Shown: positions 27,033 through 35,707, numbered from the stretch's first letter. The stretch is 64,000 nucleotides of DNA from Micavibrio sp. (GCA_028283745.1 JAPWJZ010000009.1:1-64000), one strand, 5' to 3'. The notes: generated by a model from the letters alone, not told the origin. Numbers and translations: made by a program.

Positions 27033-27296
27033 TTATAGCTGGCAAGATGCCGCTTTTTGCGGCTTGAAGACGGTTTCTTCCCGCACGTTTGCCCCCAGTT
27101 TTTCAAACTGGCTGCGCAGGACATCGCCCATCGCCGACAGGCGCAGGCGATGGTTTTGTTCGCTGAAAGACAGCACTTCGGAGAAGATGGCGGAAAGGTA
27201 GGTGGCGTGTTCAAACGTTTCGGGGGCGCATTGGACGATATAGGCTTTGCCGGCAATCGTTGAAGTGGTGCCCTGTTCCCGCGACGTTGCGTCCAT
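27033..27296 (-). CDS. Small uncharacterised protein, 87 residues
   Basis: I do not recognise this small soluble protein. The frame is supported by a GAGG Shine-Dalgarno 5 nt before the ATG, by a promoter-like sequence 27 bp further upstream, and by its position as first gene of a unit with the CYTH and YjdF-like genes. The sequence is mixed alpha/beta in character with no motif. Confidence 0.5.
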   Translation of the reverse strand: MDATSREQGTTSTIAGKAYIVQCAPETFEHATYLSAIFSEVLSFSEQNHRLRLSAMGDVLRSQFEKLGANVREETVFKPQKAASCQL

Positions 27297-27322
27297 CCTG
27301 ACCTCTTTTTGTTTATGGAATC

Positions 27323-27351
27323 AGGCTAGCACAGGCAAACGCGTCATTCAA
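27323..27351 (-). promoter_or_regulatory. Possible promoter for the small protein-CYTH-yjdF unit
   Basis: On the minus strand TTGAAT (27346-27351) and TAGCCT (27323-27328) are 17 bp apart, about 27 bp before the first start codon. Confidence 0.35.
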
Positions 27352-27466
27352 TTCGCCTTGCAGCCCATGCTTTTATTATGAGGCGCATCGCGCAGCAAAA
27401 ACAAGAGGCTTGATAGCGTTCTTCATGCAAAATTTTATGCTGTGTACATGCCGCAACAACAAAACT

Positions 27467-27495
27467 TTGACATGGAAAACAGGCCTGCCTATTAT
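27467..27495 (+). promoter_or_regulatory. Strong sigma-70-type promoter for the ankyrin gene
   Basis: TTGACA (27467-27472) and TATTAT (27490-27495) are separated by 17 bp, close to consensus. The transcript would begin near 27502, leaving a leader of about 40 nt. Confidence 0.7.
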
Positions 27496-27542
27496 TCCCC
27501 CATTCAAATAAACCACTTCCAGCGCTTCAGGAAAGGACTACC

Positions 27543-28190
27543 GTGGCCTTCCCCATGGACGACGACCGCGTCAACCGCGATGCTGAAATGCAGCAGGATC
27601 CCGTCGACGTCAGCAGCTTTATTACCGCTGCCGGCGACGGGGATATTGCGACGCTGCAGGAGCGTATTGCGGCCGGCACAGACATCAACCTGCAAAATCT
27701 TGATGGCTATACCGCCCTTATTGCCGCCGTCACATCGAACCAGCCGGAAACGGTCAAGGTGCTGGTGGCCGCCGGCGCGCGGCTGGATGAAACGGACAAC
27801 AACGGGTTCACCGCCCTGCTCTGGGCCGCCTTTTACGGGCATGAAGATATCATCACCACGCTGGCGGCGGCAGGCGCAAAACTGAACGAGCAGGACACGC
27901 AAGGCGGCACCGCCCTTATATGGGCGGCGCGGAATGGTTTTACAGAAATTGTCGACAAGCTGCTGGCCGCGGGCGCATTGCTTGAAAAGTCAGATCAGGA
28001 CGGGGACAGCGCCCTTGCCTCTGCCGCCCGCAACGGCCATGCGGATAGCGCAGCCCTGATCGAGCAGGGTCTCGAAAGGCTGCGCCGCGCCCGTGAATGG
28101 TCCGCCGGCAAAGCCGGGCGCGACCATGATGACTTGAAAAACCACGCCAGCCGGAACCGCCTGAAGCTGCCGGGTTCGCCGAAACCTTAA
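27543..28190 (+). CDS. Ankyrin repeat protein
   Basis: A 215-residue protein built mainly of ankyrin repeats, about five from residue ~25 to ~180. Recurring blocks include DGYTALIAAV, NGFTALLWAAFYGHEDII and GGTALIWAARNGFTEIV. Such repeats mediate protein-protein contacts, and the partner is unknown. There is no signal peptide. A GTG at 27543 with AGGAAAGGA 5 nt upstream is the best start. An ATG at 27555 lies too far from that site. The stop overlaps the end of the convergent glutamate-cysteine-ligase-like gene by 4 bp, with no terminator between them. Confidence 0.88.
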   Translation: MAFPMDDDRVNRDAEMQQDPVDVSSFITAAGDGDIATLQERIAAGTDINLQNLDGYTALIAAVTSNQPETVKVLVAAGARLDETDNNGFTALLWAAFYGHEDIITTLAAAGAKLNEQDTQGGTALIWAARNGFTEIVDKLLAAGALLEKSDQDGDSALASAARNGHADSAALIEQGLERLRRAREWSAGKAGRDHDDLKNHASRNRLKLPGSPKP

Positions 28191-29455
28191 CCGTTCCGCT
28201 GTTTCATCTGGCTGCGCAGCGCCATGGCGGGGCGCGGCTTGGCGACGGGGGCGGGTTTTGCGCCCTCAATCGTCTGCACCAAATCAGCCACTGTTTTGCC
28301 GTTGCCAAGGTCGCGGGCAAAGAGCGCTTCGCGCGGCTCATCGAAACGGGCGAGGAAGGCGGCTTTAAGCGCAGCGGGATCAATGCCGCTGAAGTCTTGC
28401 AACAGCTGGCGGCGGCTTTGCGCATCATAGGCGCGGTCATGGTAAATTTTTGCCGTCTTCATCAAGTCTTCGACCGTATCGGGGCTGTCGGGGGCGCGGG
28501 TTTCGACAACGCCGTGGCGGCGCAGGTTGGGCATGGTCAATTGCAGCGTCAGCGCGTTATCAAGAATTTCCGTCGTCAGGGCGCCGCGTGCCAGCAGCTC
28601 GCCCACAGACGGCGTGGCACCGAAAACGCTGGCGGTGCTTTTGAAGCCTTCGGCGGCGGCGGCATCCGGCATGAAGGGAATTTTAAGCTTCAGCAAACGG
28701 TCCACTGCATGGGCAATCAGCGTTTCGTTGCTATTTGCTTCCAGCGCCTCGAATACCGGCACCATCTGGTCGGGCACCAGCTTGGCGTAGGTTTCATGCA
28801 GCCGTCCCTGCCGTTCGGTGCGCTGCGACAGGCTGTGCGCCACATCCACCAGCATCAGGGCGCGATAAATTTCATGGAAGTCGTTGCCCATGGGGTCGAC
28901 GTTCACCTGAAGGCCGCAGCAGGATTTCATGGTGTCGATAAGGTGGTCGGCCTTTTCGCCGTGCTGGCCGCGCAGGTAGCCGCAATAGGCGGCAAAGCGG
29001 GAACGGGGCATGTCATCCGCGTCAAGGAAGCTCGGCATATGGCCTTGGCCCTTCACGCGCAGGTCAAGGAAGGCCGCGGTATTTTCAAGCGCGGCGCGCA
29101 TGGCGCGGTTGGTCTGCTCCAGCTCGGCCATATTCGCGCAGGGCTTGGTTGAAAGCTCCACCTGCCCGCCCGGCTCAAGGCTGACATCGCCGACGCCCGG
29201 AATGTTAAGGGCCACGATGCGGCCTTTTTCAAACGCGGCTTTCGCCTGCGGAAACTGGCCGGCGAAATGTTCCAGCACCATTTCGACCTGGTCAAACGTG
29301 ATGGGCCGGCCTTCCGGCGAGGTCACGAACAGTTCAAGCTCGGTGCCGATTTTGCCGCCGGCATTGCCGCCGACTTTTGCCAGCAGATGTTCTTCAATTT
29401 CGGAACGGTCTTTGAAAATATGGTTCGGGTTGGCTGAACGGTATACGCGCGACAT
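28187..29455 (-). CDS. Glutamate-cysteine ligase (plant/alphaproteobacterial type), divergent
   Basis: A 422-residue protein of the GCS2-like superfamily. It has KIGTELELFV (about 36-44), the hallmark LEPGGQVELS (about 93-102) and CCGLQVNVD (about 184-192). It ends in a proline-rich tail. The best-known relatives catalyse ATP-dependent ligation of cysteine to the gamma-carboxyl of glutamate. It diverges from the textbook plant-type enzyme, for example in having CCGLQVNVD where TCTVQVNLD is usual. It may be the true GshA or an enzyme for another gamma-glutamyl amide. The other superfamily member is at 5013-6449. It is followed by a convergent ankyrin gene. Confidence 0.75.
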   Translation of the reverse strand: MSRVYRSANPNHIFKDRSEIEEHLLAKVGGNAGGKIGTELELFVTSPEGRPITFDQVEMVLEHFAGQFPQAKAAFEKGRIVALNIPGVGDVSLEPGGQVELSTKPCANMAELEQTNRAMRAALENTAAFLDLRVKGQGHMPSFLDADDMPRSRFAAYCGYLRGQHGEKADHLIDTMKSCCGLQVNVDPMGNDFHEIYRALMLVDVAHSLSQRTERQGRLHETYAKLVPDQMVPVFEALEANSNETLIAHAVDRLLKLKIPFMPDAAAAEGFKSTASVFGATPSVGELLARGALTTEILDNALTLQLTMPNLRRHGVVETRAPDSPDTVEDLMKTAKIYHDRAYDAQSRRQLLQDFSGIDPAALKAAFLARFDEPREALFARDLGNGKTVADLVQTIEGAKPAPVAKPRPAMALRSQMKQRNG

Positions 29456-29512
29456 GATGCGGGGCTCCGGTATTAATGCTTGGTATTTTTTTAGGGGGAT
29501 TGTTTTATTTAA

Positions 29513-29531
29513 GGACGGTCAAAAACCGTCA
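29513..29531 (-). terminator. Weak hairpin after the 47-residue membrane protein
   Basis: A GACGGT/ACCGTC stem with a 5-nt loop lies about 18 bp past the stop. The minus-strand tail CTTAAATAAAAC is only partly T-rich. Confidence 0.3.
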
Positions 29532-29547
29532 CGCGCAAATGAATGGC

Positions 29548-29691
29548 TTAGCGCCACCAGAGCTGAGCCGCCCAAGCGATAGAGAAAAAGGCCATGAAGG
29601 CCGCATATACGGTCATCGAAATCATGGGCGCATTGGTAACACGGTGATTCCGCCGCGTCAAGCTATTATCGAAAACAGCCGCCTTGTTCAT
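29548..29691 (-). CDS. Small single-span membrane protein, 47 residues
   Basis: A short frame beginning MNKAAVFDNSLTRRNHR, with a polar N-terminus and one hydrophobic C-terminal helix (about residues 24-45, including YAAFMAFFSIAWAAQLWW). An AAGGG sequence lies about 8 nt before the ATG. It starts 11 bp after the stop of the methyltransferase gene and is probably co-transcribed. No family is recognised. The frame is too short for most gene callers, so conservation in relatives would be the test. Confidence 0.5.
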   Translation of the reverse strand: MNKAAVFDNSLTRRNHRVTNAPMISMTVYAAFMAFFSIAWAAQLWWR

Positions 29692-29702
29692 GCCTGTACC
29701 CT

Positions 29703-30410
29703 TCATGGTTTCCGCCCCATGGCCTTGATATTGCCGAAGTCTGACCGCGTGACCTGCACATCGGTAAAGCCGGTTTTTGTCAGCAGCTCTGCCATATCCC
29801 CTTCCGAATACGTCACAATCTTGTGGCGGATATCATGCTTCTCCTGCATATCGGGCGCGAGGAAGGCGTAACGCTCCGCAACGGGCTTGTCGCGGTCGGG
29901 GTAGGTCTTGCCGTATTCGGTATCAAAACCGGCGGCGGAAATGAAAGCTTTGCCGCCCGGCGCCATTTTGTTGAAAATCAGCGACAGGGCTTGCGCCGCA
30001 TCTGCATAGGGAACGTAGTGAATGGCGCGCTGCGAATAAAACACATCAATGCCATCCGGCACATCTGCCGCGGCCAGCTTGCCGAAATCACTTTGCTGCA
30101 GGGTCAGTTTATCTTTGGCCACACGCCCGCTTTCAACGGCCGCATTGAAGGCAGCCGCCGCCATATCGCCACGGTCGATCATGGTGACGGTTGCGCCCGC
30201 TTCCGCAAAGCGCACAGACTGCGTGCCGTAACCGCCGCCCAGATCCAGCACGGTCACGGGCCTGCCTGCGGCAACGCCATCCACGACAGCTTTGATGGAT
30301 TGTGCATCCAGTTCATCCTGCCGCTTGCTGGTAATATCGTGCCCGCGTCCGCCGGTTTTGGCGGGGGCAGGTTGCAGCGCAGGTTGATGTTCAGCGGTGA
30401 ATTGTGACAT
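29703..30410 (-). CDS. Class I SAM-dependent methyltransferase
   Basis: A 235-residue protein with a Rossmann methyltransferase core. Motif I is VLDLGGGYGTQSVRFAEAG (about residues 53-71), followed by VTMIDRG and a DVFYSQRAIHYV segment in the position of motif IV. The N-terminal ~40 residues are Gln/Pro-rich and probably disordered. There is no signal peptide. The methyl acceptor cannot be told from sequence. It precedes a 47-residue membrane protein gene by 11 bp. Confidence 0.8.
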   Translation of the reverse strand: MSQFTAEHQPALQPAPAKTGGRGHDITSKRQDELDAQSIKAVVDGVAAGRPVTVLDLGGGYGTQSVRFAEAGATVTMIDRGDMAAAAFNAAVESGRVAKDKLTLQQSDFGKLAAADVPDGIDVFYSQRAIHYVPYADAAQALSLIFNKMAPGGKAFISAAGFDTEYGKTYPDRDKPVAERYAFLAPDMQEKHDIRHKIVTYSEGDMAELLTKTGFTDVQVTRSDFGNIKAMGRKP

Positions 30411-30489
30411 ACCGGCATGCTAGGGCAAGGCCGTTTTTATGTCAATAAATATCCGGTGAATTAAGCTAAATCAATAAGTTATGAACCTA

Positions 30490-31524
30490 TCAATTCATAC
30501 CCAGCGGGGTGTGACCCACAGCCGCCTCACGCTGCTGCACAGGCGTTGCCTTGTTGCCACTGCCAATTGGCACGGGAATGCCGTCTGCACGGTGGAAGGC
30601 TTCTTCAACCGCTTCCCAATCCACCGTCGCATCGCCGGCAATTTTGGATTGAATGTCGCGGTAAAGCGCAGCATCCAGACGCTGCGGGGTTTTCTTCAGC
30701 TTTGCTACTGTCGTCAGCTTCGGCGCAACTTCGATGTAAATGGTGTGGTTCACATCCCAGCCAAGCTGATAGGGCATGTCGGCAATCGTCACCTGCGTCC
30801 CCTTCGGGACGGCATTGAACAGCGATTCAATATCTTCAGGGTAAAGGCGGATGCAGCCGTGGCTTGCGCGGCGGCCAATGGAAGCCGGGCTGTTGGTGCC
30901 ATGGATCATGATGCTGGCAACACCCAGCGCCATGGCGTATTGGCCCAGCGGGTTGTCTTTGCCTGCGGGAATAACATCCGGCAAATCAGGGTTTTCAGCA
31001 CGAATATTGTCTGTCGGCGTCCAGGTGGGGTTTTTGCGCTTCGACATGATTTTGGTGACAGCCGTCGGTGTTTCCCAGCCTTCGCGTCCGGCGGCGATGG
31101 GGAAGGTCATCACCTTCTCGCCGTTATAATAGTAAAGGCGCATGGCAGCGAGGTTGACGATAAGCCCGTCCTTCACGCCCGGCGGCACAAGGTGCATGGT
31201 GCCGACTTTTAAAACGGTCCCCGCCTTGGGGTTCCATGGGTCAACGCCGGGGTTGGCGGCGCGCAGCTCGATAATGCCGATGTCAAACTTGCGGGCGACA
31301 TCGAAAAGGGATTCTTTCTTTTTGGTGGTGTAATCAATGACAGCGCCAATGACGTTGCTGCTGTCATTCGCATTTACCTGCGGTCCTGCCTGCTGGATCA
31401 GCGGTGCGCCATCTTGCGAAATAAGCGGAGCCCCTGCCTGCGCGGGAATTGAGCTTGCGGGAATGGCGACTGCGCAAAGGCAGGCCGTGAAAACCGTTTT
31501 AAAAAGAAGCTGACGAATGGACAT
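30490..31524 (-). CDS. L,D-transpeptidase (YkuD domain)
   Basis: A 344-residue periplasmic peptidoglycan cross-linking or lipoprotein-anchoring enzyme of the ErfK/YbiS/YcfS group. A signal peptide runs to about residue 30 (IPAQA-GA). A LysM-like region (about 62-111) precedes the YkuD domain (about 120-260). The catalytic signature IHGTNSP...SHGCIRL gives H208, H222 and nucleophile C224. The C-terminal ~80 residues extend past the catalytic domain. It is divergent from the serine-hydrolase-like gene at 31835. Confidence 0.92.
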   Translation of the reverse strand: MSIRQLLFKTVFTACLCAVAIPASSIPAQAGAPLISQDGAPLIQQAGPQVNANDSSNVIGAVIDYTTKKKESLFDVARKFDIGIIELRAANPGVDPWNPKAGTVLKVGTMHLVPPGVKDGLIVNLAAMRLYYYNGEKVMTFPIAAGREGWETPTAVTKIMSKRKNPTWTPTDNIRAENPDLPDVIPAGKDNPLGQYAMALGVASIMIHGTNSPASIGRRASHGCIRLYPEDIESLFNAVPKGTQVTIADMPYQLGWDVNHTIYIEVAPKLTTVAKLKKTPQRLDAALYRDIQSKIAGDATVDWEAVEEAFHRADGIPVPIGSGNKATPVQQREAAVGHTPLGMN

Positions 31525-31772
31525 TTTCTAAAAACCCCCCGCGTTCGCACTTTTTGAAGCCGGCGGCACCTATAAATATGTGCTGATTGCCCTTGAGCCG
31601 ACTTTCACCCAATCTTAACGCCAGTGCCGTTAAAGACCGGTTAATACGTCAACACCTGTGAAAGCCTTTTTGATTCAATAATTTATTGAAAAAATACCAC
31701 GCCGGCGGGGAACTTCCCGGGCGACTGTTCGCTTTAAAAATCCCTTTAAATTCAATAGCGGCATACGCCCGT
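31525..31772. other. Divergent intergenic region upstream of ldt and hydrolase A
   Basis: About 250 bases with no gene. The end near 31773 carries the plus-strand promoter listed next. The rest shows short AT-rich tracts and no distinct motif. Confidence 0.45.
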
Positions 31773-31801
31773 TTGACATATAGACACGCATTCGCTATCA
31801 A
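31773..31801 (+). promoter_or_regulatory. Sigma-70-type promoter for the hydrolase A operon
   Basis: TTGACA (31773-31778) and TATCAA (31796-31801) are 17 bp apart. Transcription would start near 31808, about 27 nt before the proposed TTG start. Confidence 0.6.
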
Positions 31802-31834
31802 TAGCCCCAAACGCAAAATATAAGGATGACGACC

Positions 31835-32938
31835 TTGGGTAAACTCTGGGACCGCACGCAAGATGCCGATGGCAAATCGAAACTGAACGAGGTTGATCTT
31901 GCAACCCTGCGCATCAACGCTCCCACCCTTGTCTATCTTTCCGGCTTCCTTACCAACAATAACCGGCCGGACTATGTCGCGGGCGGTATCAAGCGCATGG
32001 AAGAACTGCTGAAAGACCGCACGGGCAGCGAACCCGCGCCGAAAATTTACGCATGGTCGCACACCAGCCTTAAAAACCTTTTCAACCTTGCGCTGTATAA
32101 CATGCGCCCCAAAACGCGCTCGTCCGACGCAGGCTATGACCTTGGCGCCGGCGTGTTGATGCCGCTGGTGGCAGCTTCCTTCAAGCGCAACGCGGATGGC
32201 AGCCTTGAAGGCACGCCCGTGCCGCTGGAAGACGCGAAGAAGAACCTTTCCAACGTCACCTTCTTTGGCTACAGCGCAGGCAGCATTGTGGCGCAGGAAA
32301 CCTTCAATGCCACCATGCAGATGATGCAGAAAATCGGCTTTGCCGAAAAAGATGCGCGCCGCGCGCTGAATGAAGTGGTGCTGGTTTCCGCTGGCAGCAT
32401 TTCGCGCCCGTCGAAGGAAACCAACCGTTTCAAAACCATCTACCTTGTCGCCAGCAACGACCGCATCATGCGCATGAAAAACTGGATCTGGGGCACCATG
32501 GGCACGGCGCTGCGCACCGCCTTCGGCAAATACGGCTGGCGTAAAAACAGCAAGGACCTTACCGTGCGCCCGCTGTCGGATACGTCGGTGTTTATATCCA
32601 CCTCCGTCAAGCCAGAACTGCATGAAATAAAGTACGATGCCGACGGCAAGCCGGCGGATAAAAAACCCATCCAGCCCCTCTACCCTGCCTGGACGCTGCG
32701 CCGCAGCTACCATGAACTGCCGCATTACATCACGATTGATGATAACAACAACGCCTTCGCCCGCATCGCGCTGTATGCCCTTACCAACGCCATTACCCGC
32801 CGCGGCGATGTTGCGGCGATTGACCTTATCAGCCCGCCGCAGCAGGACAGCCATAGCGCCGAAGCGCAGGCAGCCTACCGCAGCCGCATCGAGCAGGCTT
32901 TGCGCCCCGCACCTGCTGCCTTTGTGCAAAACCGCTAA
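31835..32938 (+). CDS. Putative serine hydrolase of unknown family (copy A)
   Basis: A 367-residue protein, paralogous to the product of 42442-43494. The two align without a gap over about the first 220 residues. An alpha/beta-hydrolase-like nucleophile elbow GYSAG is at 145-149 (S147). D209 in ASNDR and H293 in SYHELPHY are shared by both copies and are candidate triad members. There is no signal peptide. The start is inferred as TTG (31835). It has AAGGA 8 nt upstream and gives MGKLW, matching the paralog's ATG-initiated MGKLW. The in-frame ATG at 31826 would sit directly on that Shine-Dalgarno. It overlaps the next gene by one base. The substrate is unknown. Confidence 0.7.
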   Translation: MGKLWDRTQDADGKSKLNEVDLATLRINAPTLVYLSGFLTNNNRPDYVAGGIKRMEELLKDRTGSEPAPKIYAWSHTSLKNLFNLALYNMRPKTRSSDAGYDLGAGVLMPLVAASFKRNADGSLEGTPVPLEDAKKNLSNVTFFGYSAGSIVAQETFNATMQMMQKIGFAEKDARRALNEVVLVSAGSISRPSKETNRFKTIYLVASNDRIMRMKNWIWGTMGTALRTAFGKYGWRKNSKDLTVRPLSDTSVFISTSVKPELHEIKYDADGKPADKKPIQPLYPAWTLRRSYHELPHYITIDDNNNAFARIALYALTNAITRRGDVAAIDLISPPQQDSHSAEAQAAYRSRIEQALRPAPAAFVQNR

Positions 32939-33306
32939 TGCACAACCCGCGCACCTACCTGCTGCGAGTCACGCCTGACAAAGCGCATGTATCGCCGCCG
33001 CAGCCGCCGTCAAGCTGGCCGCTGCGGGAGCGCCTTGCGCTTGTCAACGCATGGCGCGGCACGCAGTTAAAACATGCGCAGGACCAGACCATCCGCGTCG
33101 CCAAGGACCTTGGCCGCAGCATGGACCTGTCGCCCTTCAAGGGCGATTGCCGCATCAAGACCGTGTTTGAAAATATCCGCGTGATTGAAGTCGAGCTGAA
33201 CGACGACAAAGCCCCCGCCATCCTCGCCCTGCTGCTGAAGCACCCGGAAGTAAAGCCCTACGACGCAAGCTTCCCCGCGCCGCCTGCGCCGCCCGCAGGC
33301 CCTTAA
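32938..33306 (+). CDS. Small protein translationally coupled to hydrolase A
   Basis: A 122-residue protein whose ATG overlaps the TAA stop of the hydrolase by one base (TAATG), implying coupled translation. The C-terminal half (about 75-110) alternates beta-strand-like segments, VFENIRVIEVEL, with a helix and the phrase LLKHPEVKPYDASF. This is reminiscent of the I9 inhibitor/propeptide fold of subtilisins. That resemblance is my impression, not an established match. The C-terminus is Pro/Ala-rich. The paralogous hydrolase at 42442 has no such partner. Confidence 0.55.
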   Translation: MHNPRTYLLRVTPDKAHVSPPQPPSSWPLRERLALVNAWRGTQLKHAQDQTIRVAKDLGRSMDLSPFKGDCRIKTVFENIRVIEVELNDDKAPAILALLLKHPEVKPYDASFPAPPAPPAGP

Positions 33307-33309
33307 GCG

Positions 33310-33954
33310 CTACTTCTTTTTATGCTGCGCCAGCCTGGCCGAAACGTCGTCATAAGCGGCGTCGACAGATTTTTGCAGCAGGCTTTCAAGGCCCGTGACA
33401 ATGGCGGTTTGCGTATTGGCGGTTGCCTTTTCTGCCAGCGGCACGGTGGTATCGAGAATGATTTTATCATTCGAAACCGACACCAGGCGGAAGTTGATGC
33501 TGACTTTTAACATCGGTACATCCTTCGCCTCGCCGCTATAGACCGGTTCAAAATCAAGAACCTTCACCAGCAACCGGTGGGAGACCATGGTGCCGGCATC
33601 CGTCGGCACGGCGGCGAAAGCGGTATGGTCGGCAGCGGATTGCAGCAGCACATCCTGCATCACCTTCGACAATACATCCGCCCAGACAGCATTGGCGTAA
33701 TAATCCATGCGGCGGCCGCCATCAAGGTAGAGGGCGATGCGGTTGCTGTCAAAACCCGCAGGCATGGCGGGTTCGGCAATCGACAGCACTTTGGCTTTGT
33801 GCGGCTGCGCTTTTGCTTCCCCGTCCTGCGCGCTGGCATGCAGCGTATAGACGGTCGGCGCAGGCAGATCGGACTTCAGCGCATTGGCGCAGCCCGCCAG
33901 CGGCAGGAAAGCGGCAAGCGCCACAGCGGTCATCAGGTTACGATAGTTTTTCAT
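33310..33954 (-). CDS. ABC-transport auxiliary lipoprotein of the Mla-type system
   Basis: A 214-residue lipoprotein with lipobox LPLAGC near residue 22. The core has VYTLHA followed by RIALYLDGGRRMDYYANAVWAD, typical of the ABC-type transport auxiliary (PqiC/YmbA-like) family. These are outer-membrane-anchored partners of MCE transporters. It is the last gene of the four-gene operon, overlapping the MlaD-like gene by 4 bp, and ends convergent with the small-protein gene. Confidence 0.88.
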   Translation of the reverse strand: MKNYRNLMTAVALAAFLPLAGCANALKSDLPAPTVYTLHASAQDGEAKAQPHKAKVLSIAEPAMPAGFDSNRIALYLDGGRRMDYYANAVWADVLSKVMQDVLLQSAADHTAFAAVPTDAGTMVSHRLLVKVLDFEPVYSGEAKDVPMLKVSINFRLVSVSNDKIILDTTVPLAEKATANTQTAIVTGLESLLQKSVDAAYDDVSARLAQHKKK

Positions 33955-34847
33955 TTCGGGATCTCCACACCATGCGCCGAGGGTTTGTACACCAGCTGGG
34001 ACGGGTTTTCGTTAAGCTTATCCGCAAGGCGGCGCACGCTGGCCGCCGTGCCGGTCACTTCATGCGTCGCGGTCGAGAATTGCGACAGGCCTTCACCCGC
34101 AAAGCGGTCAATGTTCGCCTTGTTGCGGTTGATGACCGTGTTCAGGCTGTTGGCGGCGGCGTCCATCTGGTCGGCGGTGCTGTTCAGCTTCGCCACCATA
34201 TTGGGCACCTGCGCGCTTGAAATGGACAGGTTATCCAGCATTTGCGAGGCGCTGGTGATGTTTTCGGGGCTGAGCAGGCCATTAAGGTCATGCGACATGC
34301 GCTCCACATTCGCCACCGTTGCCTGCAGGGAGCCGATGGTTTTATCATCCAGCGCGCTGTTCAGCTTCCTGGCAATATCCGCCACCTGCGCCGTAATGTT
34401 CGGAATATCTTCCAGCGCCTTGTACAGGCGGGAGCCCTGGCCCTGCAAGACCGGGTACTTCATGCCTTCCGGCTGCGGCGGAATTTCGGTGTCGTTATCC
34501 GCTGTCGACATTTCAAGACGCACAAGCCCCGTGATGCCCTGCGCCTGCAGCGCGACCGATGTATGCGCCATGATGGGCACTTTTTTATCAACGCCTACAT
34601 TGACGCGGATCAGGCGGTTGCTGCCCGGCACCAGCTGGAGGCTCATAACCTTGCCGACTTTAATGCCCATGTACTGCACGGTGGATCCCGCTTCCAGCCC
34701 CGCGACGGAATCATGGAATTCGACGGTATAAAACTTCAGGTCACGCTGGTCGCGCGGGCTGGACAGCCAGATGGTAAAACCCACCAGCGCAAAAACCACA
34801 ATCGTCATGAACAGGCCGACGACGAAATACGGCGCGTTTTTTTCCAT
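33951..34847 (-). CDS. mlaD: MCE-domain lipid transport protein MlaD
   Basis: A 298-residue substrate-binding subunit. It has one N-terminal transmembrane helix (about 8-28), an MCE domain (about 38-115) with VEFHDSVAGLEAGSTVQYMGI, and a long helical C-terminal region (about 140-290). The last is much longer than in E. coli MlaD and is rich in coiled-coil-like repeats. MlaD hexamers bind phospholipid in the periplasm and link the permease to the periplasmic carrier. It overlaps its operon neighbours. Confidence 0.9.
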   Translation of the reverse strand: MEKNAPYFVVGLFMTIVVFALVGFTIWLSSPRDQRDLKFYTVEFHDSVAGLEAGSTVQYMGIKVGKVMSLQLVPGSNRLIRVNVGVDKKVPIMAHTSVALQAQGITGLVRLEMSTADNDTEIPPQPEGMKYPVLQGQGSRLYKALEDIPNITAQVADIARKLNSALDDKTIGSLQATVANVERMSHDLNGLLSPENITSASQMLDNLSISSAQVPNMVAKLNSTADQMDAAANSLNTVINRNKANIDRFAGEGLSQFSTATHEVTGTAASVRRLADKLNENPSQLVYKPSAHGVEIPK

Positions 34848-35707
34848 TATTTTTTCTCCTGCGGCGATTGTTTATCGCCCTGCCCGGCGTCTTTATCGGC
34901 GTTGTGCGGTTCTTTTTGCACGGCGCGCATGCGCGGGCCGCGGAAGTATTCTTTTACCTGCGGCACGTCGCAGGCCATCATTTCATCCAGCGTGCCGACA
35001 ATGACTTTTTTATCCACCAGCATGGCAATGCGGTCGCAAATCGTCACCAGCGTATCAAGGTCGTGGGTGATGATCAGGACGCTCAAGGTCAGCACGCGGC
35101 GCAGCTCAAGGATAAGCTGGTCGAAGGCAGCCGCCGCAATGGGGTCAAGCCCGCTGGTCGGTTCATCCAGGAACAGAATACCGGGGTCAAGCGCCAGCGC
35201 ACGCGCAAGGCCCGCGCGGCGCACCATGCCGCCCGACAGTTCGGACGGGAACTTGGTGGCGGCTTCCGGCTTCAACCCCACAATGCCAAGCTTGAACAGC
35301 GCAAGGCTTTCAATGTCTTTTCCGTTCAGCTTAGTATGTTCACGAAGCGGAAGGCTAATGTTGTCCAGCACGTTCAGGCCGGAAAACAGCGCCCCTTCCT
35401 GAAAGGCGACGCCCCATTTTTGCGCCATCTGCTTGCGTTCGTCTTCGTTGAGGCTGGTCACATCCCGGCCATCCACCAGTACCTGCCCCTCGTTGGGTTT
35501 ATGCAGGCCCAGCATGGTCCGCAGCAAGACGGATTTACCGGAGCCGGAGCCGCCGACGATGCCGAGAATTTCACCTTTCTTCAGCGTCAAATCAACGCCG
35601 TTGTGAATAAGCTGTTTGCCGAAGCGGTTGACAACGCCCTTTGCCTCGATCGCGCTATCCTGCTTCGATGCGGTGACGGCGGGCTGTTTTTGCGCTTGCC
35701 CTGTCAT
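34847..35707 (-). CDS. mlaF: ABC transporter ATP-binding protein MlaF
   Basis: A 286-residue ATPase of the Mla-type phospholipid transporter. The Walker A GGSGSGKSV, signature LSGGM and Walker B ILFLDEPTSGLDP are all present. Non-canonical extensions occur at the N-terminus (about 20 residues) and the C-terminus (about 30 charged residues). It shares an overlapping start/stop with both the permease and the MCE gene. Confidence 0.92.
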   Translation of the reverse strand: MTGQAQKQPAVTASKQDSAIEAKGVVNRFGKQLIHNGVDLTLKKGEILGIVGGSGSGKSVLLRTMLGLHKPNEGQVLVDGRDVTSLNEDERKQMAQKWGVAFQEGALFSGLNVLDNISLPLREHTKLNGKDIESLALFKLGIVGLKPEAATKFPSELSGGMVRRAGLARALALDPGILFLDEPTSGLDPIAAAAFDQLILELRRVLTLSVLIITHDLDTLVTICDRIAMLVDKKVIVGTLDEMMACDVPQVKEYFRGPRMRAVQKEPHNADKDAGQGDKQSPQEKK

